DNA of 64,000 bases from Coemansia sp. RSA 922. Taxonomy: Eukaryota; Kickxellomycota; Kickxellomycetes; Kickxellales; Kickxellaceae. Positions 37,250 through 45,396 of this stretch are shown piece by piece. Every line of letters begins with the position of its first letter. Position 1 is the stretch's first letter. The notes under the pieces were generated by a model. The model did not search any database. It was given only the letters and a program-made list of their open reading frames with translations, and had not been told where the DNA came from. Made by a program: the position numbers and the translations under genes. The stretch spans positions 1 to 64,000 of the forward strand of contig JANBQS010000013.1 of the NCBI GenBank assembly GCA_027577415.1, read 5' to 3'.

Positions 37250-37321
37250 GGCGAATAATGGGAATTGAACCCATATTAACAATGCCACAAATTGTAGTTC
37301 TACCTTTAAACTATATTCGCC
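37250..37321 (-). tRNA. trnH(gug): tRNA-His (anticodon GUG)
   Basis: Acceptor gcgaata/tattcgc with an extra 5' G opposite discriminator C, as expected for tRNA-His. Loop ttgtggc on stem acaat/attgt. Confidence 0.94.
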
Positions 37322-37327
37322 TTATAA

Positions 37328-37400
37328 AACACTCTATGGGAATTGAACCCATATTAATAATTTCGAAGATTATTACTTTAACCTATTAAGTTAAGAGTGT
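37328..37400 (-). tRNA. trnR(ucg): tRNA-Arg (anticodon UCG)
   Basis: Acceptor acactct/agagtgt; anticodon loop cttcgaa on stem ataat/attat, anticodon TCG for CGN codons. Confidence 0.93.
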
Positions 37401-37413
37401 GATATATATTTAT

Positions 37414-37485
37414 CAGGAAAAAAAGGAATTGAACCTTTAAAACCAGTTTTGGAGACTAGCATTTTACCAATTAAATTATTTTCCT
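37414..37485 (-). tRNA. trnW(cca): tRNA-Trp (anticodon CCA)
   Basis: Acceptor aggaaaa/ttttcct; loop ctccaaa on stem ctagt/actgg gives CCA, which reads UGG only. Fungi that use UGA as Trp normally have UCA here. Confidence 0.92.
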
Positions 37486-37535
37486 TAATTTTTAATTTAC
37501 TATTTTTTATATATAATAATTTAGAGAATTATATT

Positions 37536-37889
37536 TTATTTTTTATCAATTATATTTAATAAACCTTTACTTAATTCATAAATAAATCCTATAGTTAATA
37601 TAAATATAAATATTGTTCCTATCCAAAAACCAAATAAAGAAATACTATATAAAACAGAAACAAAAGGAAATAAAAATATAACTTCTATATCAAATATTAA
37701 AAATAATATAGCTACTAAATAAAATTGTATATTAAATTTTTCTCTTGCTGTACCTATTGTGTCCATACCACATTCATATGGTGATAATTTAGAAAAATCT
37801 GGTTTATTAATAGGTATTATAAGATTTATCACTAATAAACTTATTAATATTATAGGTGCTAATATAATAAATAATAATAATGTATTCAT
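37536..37889 (-). CDS. nad3: NADH dehydrogenase subunit 3
   Basis: 117 residues, three helices, complex I membrane arm at the quinone site junction. Signatures: KLSPYECGMDTIG (the matrix-exposed loop with the conserved Cys of the active/deactive switch) and FLIFDIEVIFLFPF. ATG start. It sits inside the tRNA cluster between trnW and trnP, separate from nad2, unlike the nad2-nad3 pair common in ascomycetes. Confidence 0.97.
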   Translation of the reverse strand: MNTLLLFIILAPIILISLLVINLIIPINKPDFSKLSPYECGMDTIGTAREKFNIQFYLVAILFLIFDIEVIFLFPFVSVLYSISLFGFWIGTIFIFILTIGFIYELSKGLLNIIDKK

Positions 37890-37937
37890 TTTTAAAATTT
37901 TTTTTTATTATTTTTCTATTAACCATAATTATTTTTT

Positions 37938-38010
37938 TCGGATAGGCAAGAATCGAACTTACAATCTTCTAATCCCAAATTAGAGGCGTTACCTATTACG
38001 CTACTATCCG
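37938..38010 (-). tRNA. trnP(ugg): tRNA-Pro (anticodon UGG)
   Basis: Acceptor cggatag/ctatccg; loop tttggga on stem tctaa/ttaga. Confidence 0.93.
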
Positions 38011-38014
38011 TATA

Positions 38015-38104
38015 CGGGCAGAATGGGATTTGAACCCATGGAAGTTATTCAAAACTTCTCTCCGTTTCAAGCGAAGTACCTTAAACCAACTCAGTCATCT
38101 ACCC
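38015..38104 (-). tRNA. trnS(uga): tRNA-Ser (anticodon UGA)
   Basis: Class II tRNA with long variable arm (agaagttttgaataacttc). Acceptor gggtaga/tctgccc; loop cttgaaa. Ends 20 bases from the nad4L stop. Confidence 0.93.
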
Positions 38105-38124
38105 AAATATAAAAGAATTAAATA

Positions 38125-38433
38125 TTATAAAGTAAATTGAGGAAATAAAGTAGTTGTTTTTTTAGAAATTAAGGTAATATTTATTGTACCTCTTAATCTA
38201 TGATAAGCAACTAATATAGATAAAGCAATAGCTGATTCAGCAGCAGCTATTGATATTATATATAAACCAAATATTTGAGCTAATATATCATCATGAAGAA
38301 TAGAAAAATAAAGAACTAAAATAGTAACGGCTAATAATAATATTTCAATAGATATTAATATTAATAAATAATGTTTTCTATTTAAAATAATACCATAAAT
38401 ACCTATTAAAAATAATAATAAAGCTAATTTCAT
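38125..38433 (-). CDS. nad4L: NADH dehydrogenase subunit 4L
   Basis: 102 residues, somewhat longer than the usual 88-90 because of a C-terminal extension (SKKTTTLFPQFTL). Three helices; the conserved acidic residues are in LLISIEILLLAVTILV and ISIAAAESAIALSIL. Complex I membrane arm. It lies in the tRNA cluster and not next to nad5, as it would in most ascomycetes and many basidiomycetes. Confidence 0.96.
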   Translation of the reverse strand: MKLALLLFLIGIYGIILNRKHYLLILISIEILLLAVTILVLYFSILHDDILAQIFGLYIISIAAAESAIALSILVAYHRLRGTINITLISKKTTTLFPQFTL

Positions 38434-38479
38434 TTTTTTTTTTATATTTTATATAGGAAAATATTATCCTTTTGTTTTT

Positions 38480-38563
38480 TGGAAAAAAGGGGATTCGAAC
38501 CCCCAAGGATATATTATATCCGTAGTTTAGCAAACTATTGCCATACCATTAGGCGATTTTTCC
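38480..38563 (-). tRNA. trnS(gcu): tRNA-Ser (anticodon GCU)
   Basis: Class II, variable arm ggatataatatatcc. Acceptor ggaaaaa/tttttcc; loop ttgctaa. Confidence 0.92.
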
Positions 38564-38587
38564 TTTTATAGTTGAGCTCAGCTCAAA

Positions 38588-38712
38588 TTTTTATTAGACA
38601 AAGTAAAGATAAGCCGAAAAGTAGAAAAACTTATAAGAATATATATTACTTATGGTGATATAACTAAGAATGGCCTATTCGTACATATATTTATCTAATA
38701 AAAATTTATACT
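38588..38712. repeat. Inverted repeat between trnS and trnN
   Basis: aatttttattaga at about 38587 and its complement tctaataaaaatt at about 38695 bracket roughly 100 bases with no gene. gagctcagctc lies just to the left. Possibly a processing hairpin or a lost small RNA. Confidence 0.5.
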
Positions 38713-38719
38713 AAAATAA

Positions 38720-38790
38720 GCCGTAGCTCTGAATTGAACAGAGATCCGATCATTAACAGTGATTGGCTTTACCATTAAGCTACTACAGCT
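38720..38790 (-). tRNA. trnN(guu): tRNA-Asn (anticodon GUU)
   Basis: Acceptor gctgtag/ctacggc; loop ctgttaa. Confidence 0.93.
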
Positions 38791-38801
38791 TTTATTATAA
38801 T

Positions 38802-38873
38802 GCCTTGAGGATGACTCGAACATCCTACCCAGAATTTTCAGTTCCGTACTTTAACCTGTTAAGCTATCAAAGC
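38802..38873 (-). tRNA. trnF(gaa): tRNA-Phe (anticodon GAA)
   Basis: Acceptor gctttga/tcaaggc; loop ctgaaaa on stem cggaa/ttctg. Confidence 0.92.
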
Positions 38874-38879
38874 ATAAAT

Positions 38880-38950
38880 TGAGAATATTGGGAATTGAAC
38901 CCAAACAAAACAGATTAAAAGTCTGCTACTCTACCAATTAAGTTATACTC
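38880..38950 (-). tRNA. trnK(uuu): tRNA-Lys (anticodon UUU)
   Basis: Acceptor gagtata/tattctc with one T-T mismatch; loop cttttaa. Confidence 0.9.
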
Positions 38951-38994
38951 CCTAATAAAAAAATCAAAAATCTATAATATTTTTGATATTATAT

Positions 38995-39067
38995 AAGATT
39001 AGAGAGTGAATTGAACACTCATAATTAGGTTTGCAGCCCAATACTTTACCATTAAGATATCTAATCT
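38995..39067 (-). tRNA. trnC(gca): tRNA-Cys (anticodon GCA)
   Basis: Acceptor agattag/ctaatct; loop ctgcaaa on stem ttggg/cctaa. Confidence 0.93.
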
Positions 39068-39077
39068 ATTTTTATTA

Positions 39078-39148
39078 TGAAATCGAATAGAATTGAACCA
39101 TTATTTTTTGCTTATCAAGCAAACACTTTACCTTTAAGTTACGATTCC
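39078..39148 (-). tRNA. trnI(gau): tRNA-Ile (anticodon GAU)
   Basis: Acceptor ggaatcg/cgatttc; loop ttgataa on stem ttgc/gcaa. Reads AUU and AUC; AUA, abundant in these genes, needs another tRNA. Confidence 0.93.
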
Positions 39149-39156
39149 TTTATTTT

Positions 39157-39227
39157 TAATCTCAGTCCGATTCGAACGAACATTATAGCAGTGAAGGTGC
39201 TAGATCCTACCTTTAGATGATGAGATC
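39157..39227 (-). tRNA. trnE(uuc): tRNA-Glu (anticodon UUC)
   Basis: Stem tagca/tgcta around loop ccttcac gives TTC, with C instead of the usual U at position 33. Acceptor gatctca/tgagatt. Confidence 0.88.
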
Positions 39228-39232
39228 TTTTT

Positions 39233-39304
39233 GTGTGAATGATTGAATTGAACAATCTCTTTAAGGTCATGAGCCTTATGTGCAAACCATTACACTTATT
39301 CACA
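39233..39304 (-). tRNA. trnM(cau): tRNA-Met-type (anticodon CAU), first
   Basis: Acceptor tgtgaat/attcaca; loop ctcatga on stem aagg/cctt. One of three CAU tRNAs in the window. Elongator, initiator or lysidine-modified Ile identity cannot be settled here. Confidence 0.88.
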
Positions 39305-39317
39305 TTATTTTTTTATT

Positions 39318-39389
39318 TATGAATAATTTTTTTTTTATAATTTCTTTTAAATTATGAGCTTTATATATAAAACTATTATATTTATTCAT
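39318..39389 (-). pseudogene. trnM: Degenerate tRNA-Met duplicate
   Basis: Aligns along its length with the adjacent 39233-39304 gene: gaataa..gtttgcacataaggctcatgaccttaaagag becomes gaataaatataat..aaagctcataatttaaaag. It keeps the outer acceptor pairs and the CAT region but has lost the T-arm consensus (ttcaa replaced by poly-A). Confidence 0.72.
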
Positions 39390-39396
39390 TTTTTTT

Positions 39397-39468
39397 GAGG
39401 AGAGTAAGATTTGAACTTACATCTTTCCTGTTATGAGCAGTAGGCTTTACCATTAAGCTATCTCCCCT
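39397..39468 (-). tRNA. trnM(cau): tRNA-Met-type (anticodon CAU), second
   Basis: Acceptor aggggag/ctctcct; loop ctcataa between ctg and cag. Confidence 0.88.
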
Positions 39469-39480
39469 CTTTTTATTTTT

Positions 39481-39562
39481 TGAGAAGACTGGGATTTGAA
39501 CCCAGAATGGTCGAAACCATCGCCTTTACAGGGCGATTGCAATACCAAAATGCTTTCTTCTC
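39481..39562 (-). tRNA. trnY(gua): tRNA-Tyr (anticodon GUA)
   Basis: Class II with variable arm tggtttcgacca; acceptor gagaaga/tcttctc; loop ctgtaaa on stem tcgcc/ggcga. Confidence 0.93.
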
Positions 39563-39567
39563 TTAAT

Positions 39568-39650
39568 TACCTACTGAGGGATTTGAACCCTCACGCACAA
39601 AGTGCAAACAATTTTAAATCGTTTAAGTCTACCAATTTCTTCAAGTAGGC
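39568..39650 (-). tRNA. trnL(uaa): tRNA-Leu (anticodon UAA)
   Basis: Class II with variable arm tgcactttgtgc; acceptor gcctact/agtaggt; loop tttaaaa. Confidence 0.92.
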
Positions 39651-39661
39651 ATTATATTATT

Positions 39662-39734
39662 AGCCAGATAAGGAATTTGAATCCATATAAGGTAATTTAC
39701 AAAATTACTGCTTTACCAATTAAGCTAATCTGAC
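39662..39734 (-). tRNA. trnT(ugu): tRNA-Thr (anticodon UGU)
   Basis: Acceptor gtcagat/atctggc; loop tttgtaa on stem gtaat/attac. Confidence 0.93.
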
Positions 39735-39799
39735 TATATTTATATATAAAAAAAATATAAATATAAGAAATTAAAATATAGTAATCAATATTATAAATA

Positions 39800-40560
39800 T
39801 AAAATAATATTAATTAAAAAAAGATACTATTATTTCAGCTATTTTAAATAAACCTATTATATAATATACTGCTACTAAAATATTTGAATCAAATTTTAAT
39901 ATTTGTCCAATAGTAAAATATTGTTAAATTCTATTTAATAATATAAGATCTCCCGAGCATCTTAAGATGCTCAAGATTTAGGATTATATGTTATACCTAA
40001 TTTATTCTCTGATTTAGTTATACTAAGATCAAAATTACCATCTGCTTGGACAAAGTCAGCTATCCAATTAGAATTTAATAATTCAGTTGAAAATATAAAT
40101 TTAGGTTTTTCATAAATAGGTATATTAATAAAATTTTCTTTAAGTGTTGAACTTAAACCTTTAGGAAATACACTTTTTAAAGTTAATACTTTTAGAAAAC
40201 CTGATTCAATTAAATGTTCTTTTGTATTCATGATATCTAAAACTTTACACCATAGTTTAAAATGTATAAATTTAGTAGATTGTAAAGGATATAATTCGAA
40301 ATGATTTTTTATTATAGCCTGTTCCTCTAATTTATGGACTTCAAATCTAATTATATTACCAGATAAATAAATATGTCCTATATTTCTAAAATAATTTTGT
40401 ATTGATTCCAATAATTTACGATTTTCAGTATTATTTTTAGCACATACAGAATAAACAGGTACAACTCTATATCCTAATTTATACGTTTTACTAATTCTTA
40501 CTACTATACTAAATGTACCCTCTCCATCAGTAAAACCAGTTATAAACCAATAATTTTATT
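39800..40560 (-). pseudogene. Third HEG of the atp9 train (LAGLIDADG, decayed)
   Basis: Close relative of the HEG at 40748-41707. The first motif WFITGFTDGEGTFSI (about 40550) follows directly after a stop, so the start is lost. ESIQNYFRNIGHIYLSGNII and WIADFVQADGNFDLSITKSE follow. At 39955-39972 an 18-base perfect palindrome replaces the FRISQHKR segment of the sister copy and stops the frame; remnants (DLILLNRI) resume beyond it and fade by 39800. Confidence 0.75.
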
Positions 40561-40747
40561 TAATATAGTTTCTTATCATTTTAGTAATTAAATTATCTAT
40601 TGAGAATTAATTAATAATATAAGAAAGACATAGTGTGTGCAAATAATAATTTATAAATTAAAATGGAAAAAAAATTAATAAATGAAAAAAATATAATGTT
40701 ATGTATTTAAATATATTTATAATAATATTTAATAAAATATAAATATT

Positions 40748-41707
40748 TTATTCAGATCGGTGGGACCCATCGGATCGTACCGATCCTTCGGTTCTACTAT
40801 TATTCATATTAGCTAATAATTTTTTTAATTCAATTAAACCTGAATCTGTAAGATGACCACCAGATTTCATAATTTCTATACCTAATGAAAAATCTTTAAA
40901 ATCTAAAGCTTTTGTACCATATAATGAATATTTATTAAAAAATGGTGTAACATAAATATTAAGATTAGTTAAACCAGCTATATAATATACCGATACAGAA
41001 GTATTAAGATTAAATTTAAGAATTTTACCAATTGAAAAATAATTTAAAATTCTATTTAATAATATAAGATCTCTTTTATGTTGTGAGATTCTAAATTTAG
41101 GATTACATGTTATACCTAATTTATTCTCTGATTTAGTTATACTAAGATCAAAATTACCATCTGCTTGGACAAATCCCGTTATCCAGTAAGGATTTAATGA
41201 TTCAGTCGAAGATATAAATTTAGGTTTATTAAAAGAAGGTATATTAGTAAATTTTTCTTTAAATATAGAACTTAAACTTTTAGGAAATACATTTTTAATG
41301 GCTAAAATTTTATAAAATTCTTCTTCTGTTAAATGTTCTTTATTTTTTATCATATCCATAACTTTACACCATAATTGAAAATGTATAAATTTGGTAGATT
41401 GTAAAGGATATAATTCAAAATGTTTTCTTATTATCAAATTATCTAATAAATTTGATACTTCAAATCTACTTATATTACCTATAGAATATATACGTCCTAC
41501 ACCAAAATAATTTTTTATATTTTCCAATAATAATAGATTATAGGGATTAGTTTTGGCACAGACAGAATATATTAATTTTATCCCAAAACCTAATTTATGT
41601 GTTTTACTTTTCCCTATTATTATAGAAAATGTACCTTCTCCATCAGTGAAACCTGTGATAAACCATGGATGTAAATTAATTAAATTTTTATTCATTTTCA
41701 TATTCAT
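40748..41707 (-). CDS. LAGLIDADG endonuclease, second HEG of the atp9 train
   Basis: 319 residues, intact, ATG at 41707 (MNMKMNKNLINLHPWF). Motifs ITGFTDGEGTFSI and ITGFVQADGNFDL; the Gln in the second motif replaces the usual acidic residue, D is kept. Ends LLANMNNSRTEGSVRSDGSH.., where the last dozen codons come from a palindromic repeat (40760-40795). Not in an intron: it follows a 50-base copy of the atp9 3' end (41729-41779) that immediately precedes it. Confidence 0.85.
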   Translation of the reverse strand: MNMKMNKNLINLHPWFITGFTDGEGTFSIIIGKSKTHKLGFGIKLIYSVCAKTNPYNLLLLENIKNYFGVGRIYSIGNISRFEVSNLLDNLIIRKHFELYPLQSTKFIHFQLWCKVMDMIKNKEHLTEEEFYKILAIKNVFPKSLSSIFKEKFTNIPSFNKPKFISSTESLNPYWITGFVQADGNFDLSITKSENKLGITCNPKFRISQHKRDLILLNRILNYFSIGKILKFNLNTSVSVYYIAGLTNLNIYVTPFFNKYSLYGTKALDFKDFSLGIEIMKSGGHLTDSGLIELKKLLANMNNSRTEGSVRSDGSHRSE

Positions 41708-41728
41708 CTTTTATATTTGTGAGAATTA

Positions 41729-41779
41729 ATTATCCGTATAAGAATAAGAAGCTCATCATTAAAGCAAACAGACAAAATA
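41729..41779 (-). pseudogene. atp9: Duplicated atp9 3' tail
   Basis: Matches 42932-42982 with about one substitution: tttgctttaatgatgagctt through ggataattaattctcac. It encodes [12 protein letters not shown] and stop, the last residues of subunit 9. Marks the footprint of HEG insertion at the atp9 end. Confidence 0.88.
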
Positions 41780-41928
41780 AAAGTAATAAATTAAATAAGA
41801 AAATAAAATATATATAAATAATACCTATGCTTCAACTAGTAATAAATATAAAAATAAAATAATACTTATGCTTTAACTAATAAATAATAGAAAAAAAAAA
41901 AATAAAACCCTATTGAATATAAATATAA

Positions 41929-42909
41929 TTAATTTTTTAATCTTATTGATCTTCTATTTGTAATATTACATAAATTATAAGGAGGTATATTTGATAATAA
42001 TTCATCAATTAAATAATATTTTACTATATCTGGATCTGAACTATTAGATTTTATATTGGTAGATAATCTTTGTTTATTCATAGTATTTTTTAAATGAGTA
42101 AATACTTTATCAGCACCTTCAATTCTATGATAACCTTCAGCTACAAGTTTTAGCATAATACCCCATTTATAAAAATCATTTTTTTTATTTGTATACATTT
42201 TTAGTTTTAAAAATCTATTATAAATAGCATCTATTAAATAATCTATAGAAGTTATAGTATAATCATAAGTGGTTCTTACCTCTGTTTTTCTTTTACATTT
42301 TTTTATATTTCCACTACTTAAATATTTTTTTATCTCTTCTAATACTTTTAAATCCCTTTCATCTTGAGTTATAATAAAAGCTGGTTTATAATTACTTATA
42401 GAAAAACAACCATCTCCTTCAATAAACCCTAGTAACCAAGAATCATCTATAAGAATATTATGATTTGAAGGCATTATATAATTAGTTCTATTTTGATTAA
42501 ATTGTTCTAATAATTTATTTATTTTTAATTTACCTTCTTCTGTTAAATGCTCCTTGTTTTTAAACATTAGAACTACTTGTTTATAAATAAGATAATTTAA
42601 GTATTTAGTAGTATTTAAGCTAAAATTATCTAATAAAGGTATTATATAATTAATATTGTTATTTAATCCACTAATTTTTAATTCTGCATAATTATTATAA
42701 AAAGATATTCTACCTAAATTATTAAAAAAATGTATATTAATCCATTTTAATACTAATATCTCATCCTTATGTAATTTTATTCTAAACCAAATATTAATTG
42801 TATTTTTAACTCTAAATATTGAAAAATGAGCTTCTGCATCTATAAAACCTATTAACCATCTTATATTATCATAACCATATTTTTGTATTAATTCTTTTCT
42901 TGCCATCAT
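41929..42909 (-). CDS. LAGLIDADG endonuclease, first HEG of the atp9 train
   Basis: 326 residues starting MMARKELIQKYGYDNI, only 34 bases past the atp9 stop. Motifs LIGFIDAEAHFSI (Ala for Gly after the acidic pair) and LLGFIEGDGCFSI. Ends SNIPPYNLCNITNRRSI.. Free-standing; likely co-transcribed with atp9. Different subfamily from the two HEGs behind it. Confidence 0.87.
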   Translation of the reverse strand: MMARKELIQKYGYDNIRWLIGFIDAEAHFSIFRVKNTINIWFRIKLHKDEILVLKWINIHFFNNLGRISFYNNYAELKISGLNNNINYIIPLLDNFSLNTTKYLNYLIYKQVVLMFKNKEHLTEEGKLKINKLLEQFNQNRTNYIMPSNHNILIDDSWLLGFIEGDGCFSISNYKPAFIITQDERDLKVLEEIKKYLSSGNIKKCKRKTEVRTTYDYTITSIDYLIDAIYNRFLKLKMYTNKKNDFYKWGIMLKLVAEGYHRIEGADKVFTHLKNTMNKQRLSTNIKSNSSDPDIVKYYLIDELLSNIPPYNLCNITNRRSIRLKN

Positions 42910-42943
42910 TTTTATATTCTTTATTTTATATTGTGAGAATTAA

Positions 42944-43165
42944 TTATCCATATAAGAATAAGAAGCTCATCATTAAAGCAAAAAGCCCCATCGCTTCAAC
43001 TAAAGCAAATCCTAAGATCGCGTAACTAAATAATTGTCCTTTTAATGAAGGATTTCTACTTAAAGAGTTTAATAAAGAAGAGAAAACGTTACCAATACCC
43101 ATTGAAGTACCACCTAAAGATAAAACAGCTAAACCAGCTGCGATTAATTTTGCACAAGCTAACAT
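42944..43165 (-). CDS. atp9: ATP synthase F0 subunit c (subunit 9)
   Basis: 73 residues, two helices forming the rotor ring. It begins [20 protein letters not shown], has the polar loop [10 protein letters not shown] and the proton-carrying Glu in [19 protein letters not shown]. Full length. Its last 13 codons are duplicated at 41729-41767, so the present 3' end may have been brought in by an HEG. Upstream is rps3. Confidence 0.98.
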   Translation of the reverse strand: MLACAKLIAAGLAVLSLGGTSMGIGNVFSSLLNSLSRNPSLKGQLFSYAILGFALVEAMGLFALMMSFLFLYG

Positions 43166-43208
43166 AATTTTTTAAAAATTTTTATTATTATCGTTTCTTT
43201 GGTATAAA

Positions 43209-43973
43209 TTATACTAAATTTATAGTATTATTTATAAAAACTTTTATACCAATTGCACCATTACCTATTCTTTTTTTACCATTACCTCGTTTTAATGGAT
43301 TATTAATATTAGATTTATAATCAATTTTAGAATATGAAGAATTAAAATTAAATTGACCTTTACTATAAACTAATTTTCTAGCTCTACTGGCTGTTTTTCT
43401 TTTTGTTATTCTACCAGAATAAATCCATTTTAAACCACTGATATAAGAAAAAATATTAAATTTAATAATATAAAGATAGATTATATTATAATTAAATATA
43501 GATGTAGGAAGAATATTAGATTTAAATATTTTTATTTTAGTATTAATTTTTCTTCTTATATAATTATAACTATTTTTTCTCAAATTCAATGCTAAATATT
43601 GGGTAAATATTTCACTATTTAAATAAGGAGTTTTTAATCGAATAATTTTTAAAATAACAAATTTACCCATAAAATTTGTTAAAATTTGATTTAAATTTTT
43701 AATAAATTTATTATTTATATTTATAGATTTTTTTAAATGTTTATTATAATTAAAATTTATATTACTATAAATAAATATATATATTTTAACTTTATTATTA
43801 TCATAATAAAATCTAGGTGTACTAATTAAAGCATATTTTAAAAATATAATATTTAAAATATAATTAATATATAATTCTTTATTGATATTATTATTTCCTT
43901 TTTTATTATATATTATAGTATTCCAATTACCTATTTTATTAAATTTAGTACTTAAAGGATGTTTGTATAACAT
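43209..43973 (-). CDS. rps3: Ribosomal protein S3 (Var1/Rps3 type)
   Basis: 254 residues, small-subunit mitoribosome protein. It is strongly biased to Asn, Lys and Ile, as fungal mitochondrial Rps3 is. The recognisable part is the C-terminal ISGLKWIYSGRITKRKTASR, followed by ARKLVYSKGQF and KKRIGNGAIGIKVFINN, corresponding to the KH2-associated region of the family. A free-standing gene, not inside an rnl intron, between atp9 and trnV. Confidence 0.88.
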   Translation of the reverse strand: MLYKHPLSTKFNKIGNWNTIIYNKKGNNNINKELYINYILNIIFLKYALISTPRFYYDNNKVKIYIFIYSNINFNYNKHLKKSININNKFIKNLNQILTNFMGKFVILKIIRLKTPYLNSEIFTQYLALNLRKNSYNYIRRKINTKIKIFKSNILPTSIFNYNIIYLYIIKFNIFSYISGLKWIYSGRITKRKTASRARKLVYSKGQFNFNSSYSKIDYKSNINNPLKRGNGKKRIGNGAIGIKVFINNTINLV

Positions 43974-44029
43974 TATTTATTTAATATTTTATAATTATAA
44001 AATTTTACTTACGAAATATATTTAATATA

Positions 44030-44101
44030 TAGGAGTTAGTAGATTTGAACTACTTCCATATATTTGTAAGATATATACTCTACCAATTAAGTTAAACTCC
44101 C
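44030..44101 (-). tRNA. trnV(uac): tRNA-Val (anticodon UAC)
   Basis: Acceptor gggagtt/aactcct; loop cttacaa on a long A-T stem atatat/atatat. Confidence 0.92.
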
Positions 44102-44880
44102 TATATATAATATATATATTATATATATATAATAGAATTACATATATATATATTATAAATTATAAAATTATTTTTATTAAAAATAATTTTATATTTACTA
44201 AAAAAAATTGAGATATAATTTATATATATTAAAATATATTAGGCATAAATTAATAAAATAAATAAAAGAATTAAAGAATACTAAAATTACAATTAAATAA
44301 AATAATCTTTAAATAAAAATAGATAAAATTATACTTAAATAATCTTAAATAGGCATAATAGAAAAAAAAATAATATAAATTATAAAAATAAACATAAATA
44401 AAAAAGACTATACTAATATAACATGAGATAAACAAATATAGTAATAGAAATACTAGTGAATATATTTATATTAAATAATTTAAAAAAGGATGATAGAAAT
44501 TTAGGAAATAAGAATCTATTTAAATTTTAAATAGAATAGTATGGTAGTTTATTCAAGAATTAGTTATTTAATTTACTTTAAACATTAGAATATTAAAGAG
44601 ATAATAGAGTGTACAAGTATAATAATTTGATTTATAAATATAAATCAAATTATTATAACTAATAAACCTATTATTAAGATTGTTTTAATTAATAATTATA
44701 TATACTATTATTAATAAAATTAATAAAATTATTTTATTAAAATTCCTTAAAAGATATAATGATAAAATACAAATATATAATAAATAAAAAATAATAAGTT
44801 ATAATATTATTAAACCATAATTTTATTGATTATTAAAAAATAATTATTATTTTTTAATAATCAAAATTTATTTTTTATTT
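44102..44880. other. AT-rich spacer, no gene seen
   Basis: Nearly pure A+T with local hairpins (e.g. 44635-44660 aatttgatttataaatataaa). No ORF or RNA gene recognised. Confidence 0.5.
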
Positions 44881-44885
44881 AAAAT

Positions 44886-45019
44886 TTTTCTTTTAATGTG
44901 GAAACTCCTCTACAAAAGGTTTTTCTTTTAAATTTAATAAATCAATAAAATAAAGAATAATAATTGATATACTTAATATAAATGCTGTAAATCCATACAC
45001 AAACACACGTTTGTGAGCC
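44886..45019 (-). pseudogene. Unidentified 3'-end ORF fragment
   Basis: A short frame reads VYGFTAFILSISIIILYFID, then LLNLKEKPFVEEFPH and a stop at about 44898. It has one membrane segment and looks like the end of a membrane protein gene. Its upstream edge coincides with a palindrome (44998-45015, cacaaac/gtttgtg). It lies behind nad1, whose own end is fused to an HEG, so it could be the displaced original tail of nad1 or of another gene. Not identified. Confidence 0.35.
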
Positions 45020-45396
45020 TTCAATTAGAATAAAATTATAAAAATAATTACTAATAGATTCAAAATTAAAGATTTAATATTATTAATCTAATAATTAATT
45101 TATATCAATAACAACTAATATTATAAAAACATTAATATTATAATATAAAAATAAATTAATTAAATTGATACCAATTTAATTATTCAAATATAAAATTAAT
45201 TTAAACTTGTAAATAAAATAAAAAAAAAATAATAATATTTATAAATCTTTTCAATAATGATTAATTCCTAAATATAATTTATTTTTTAATGAATTTTTTA
45301 TTTTTTTGAATCAAAACTTTATTTTTTTAATGTTGAGTAATATAAAATTTTGTACTAATGCATATCTAAATTTACTAGATTTTTCTTTTTATATAC

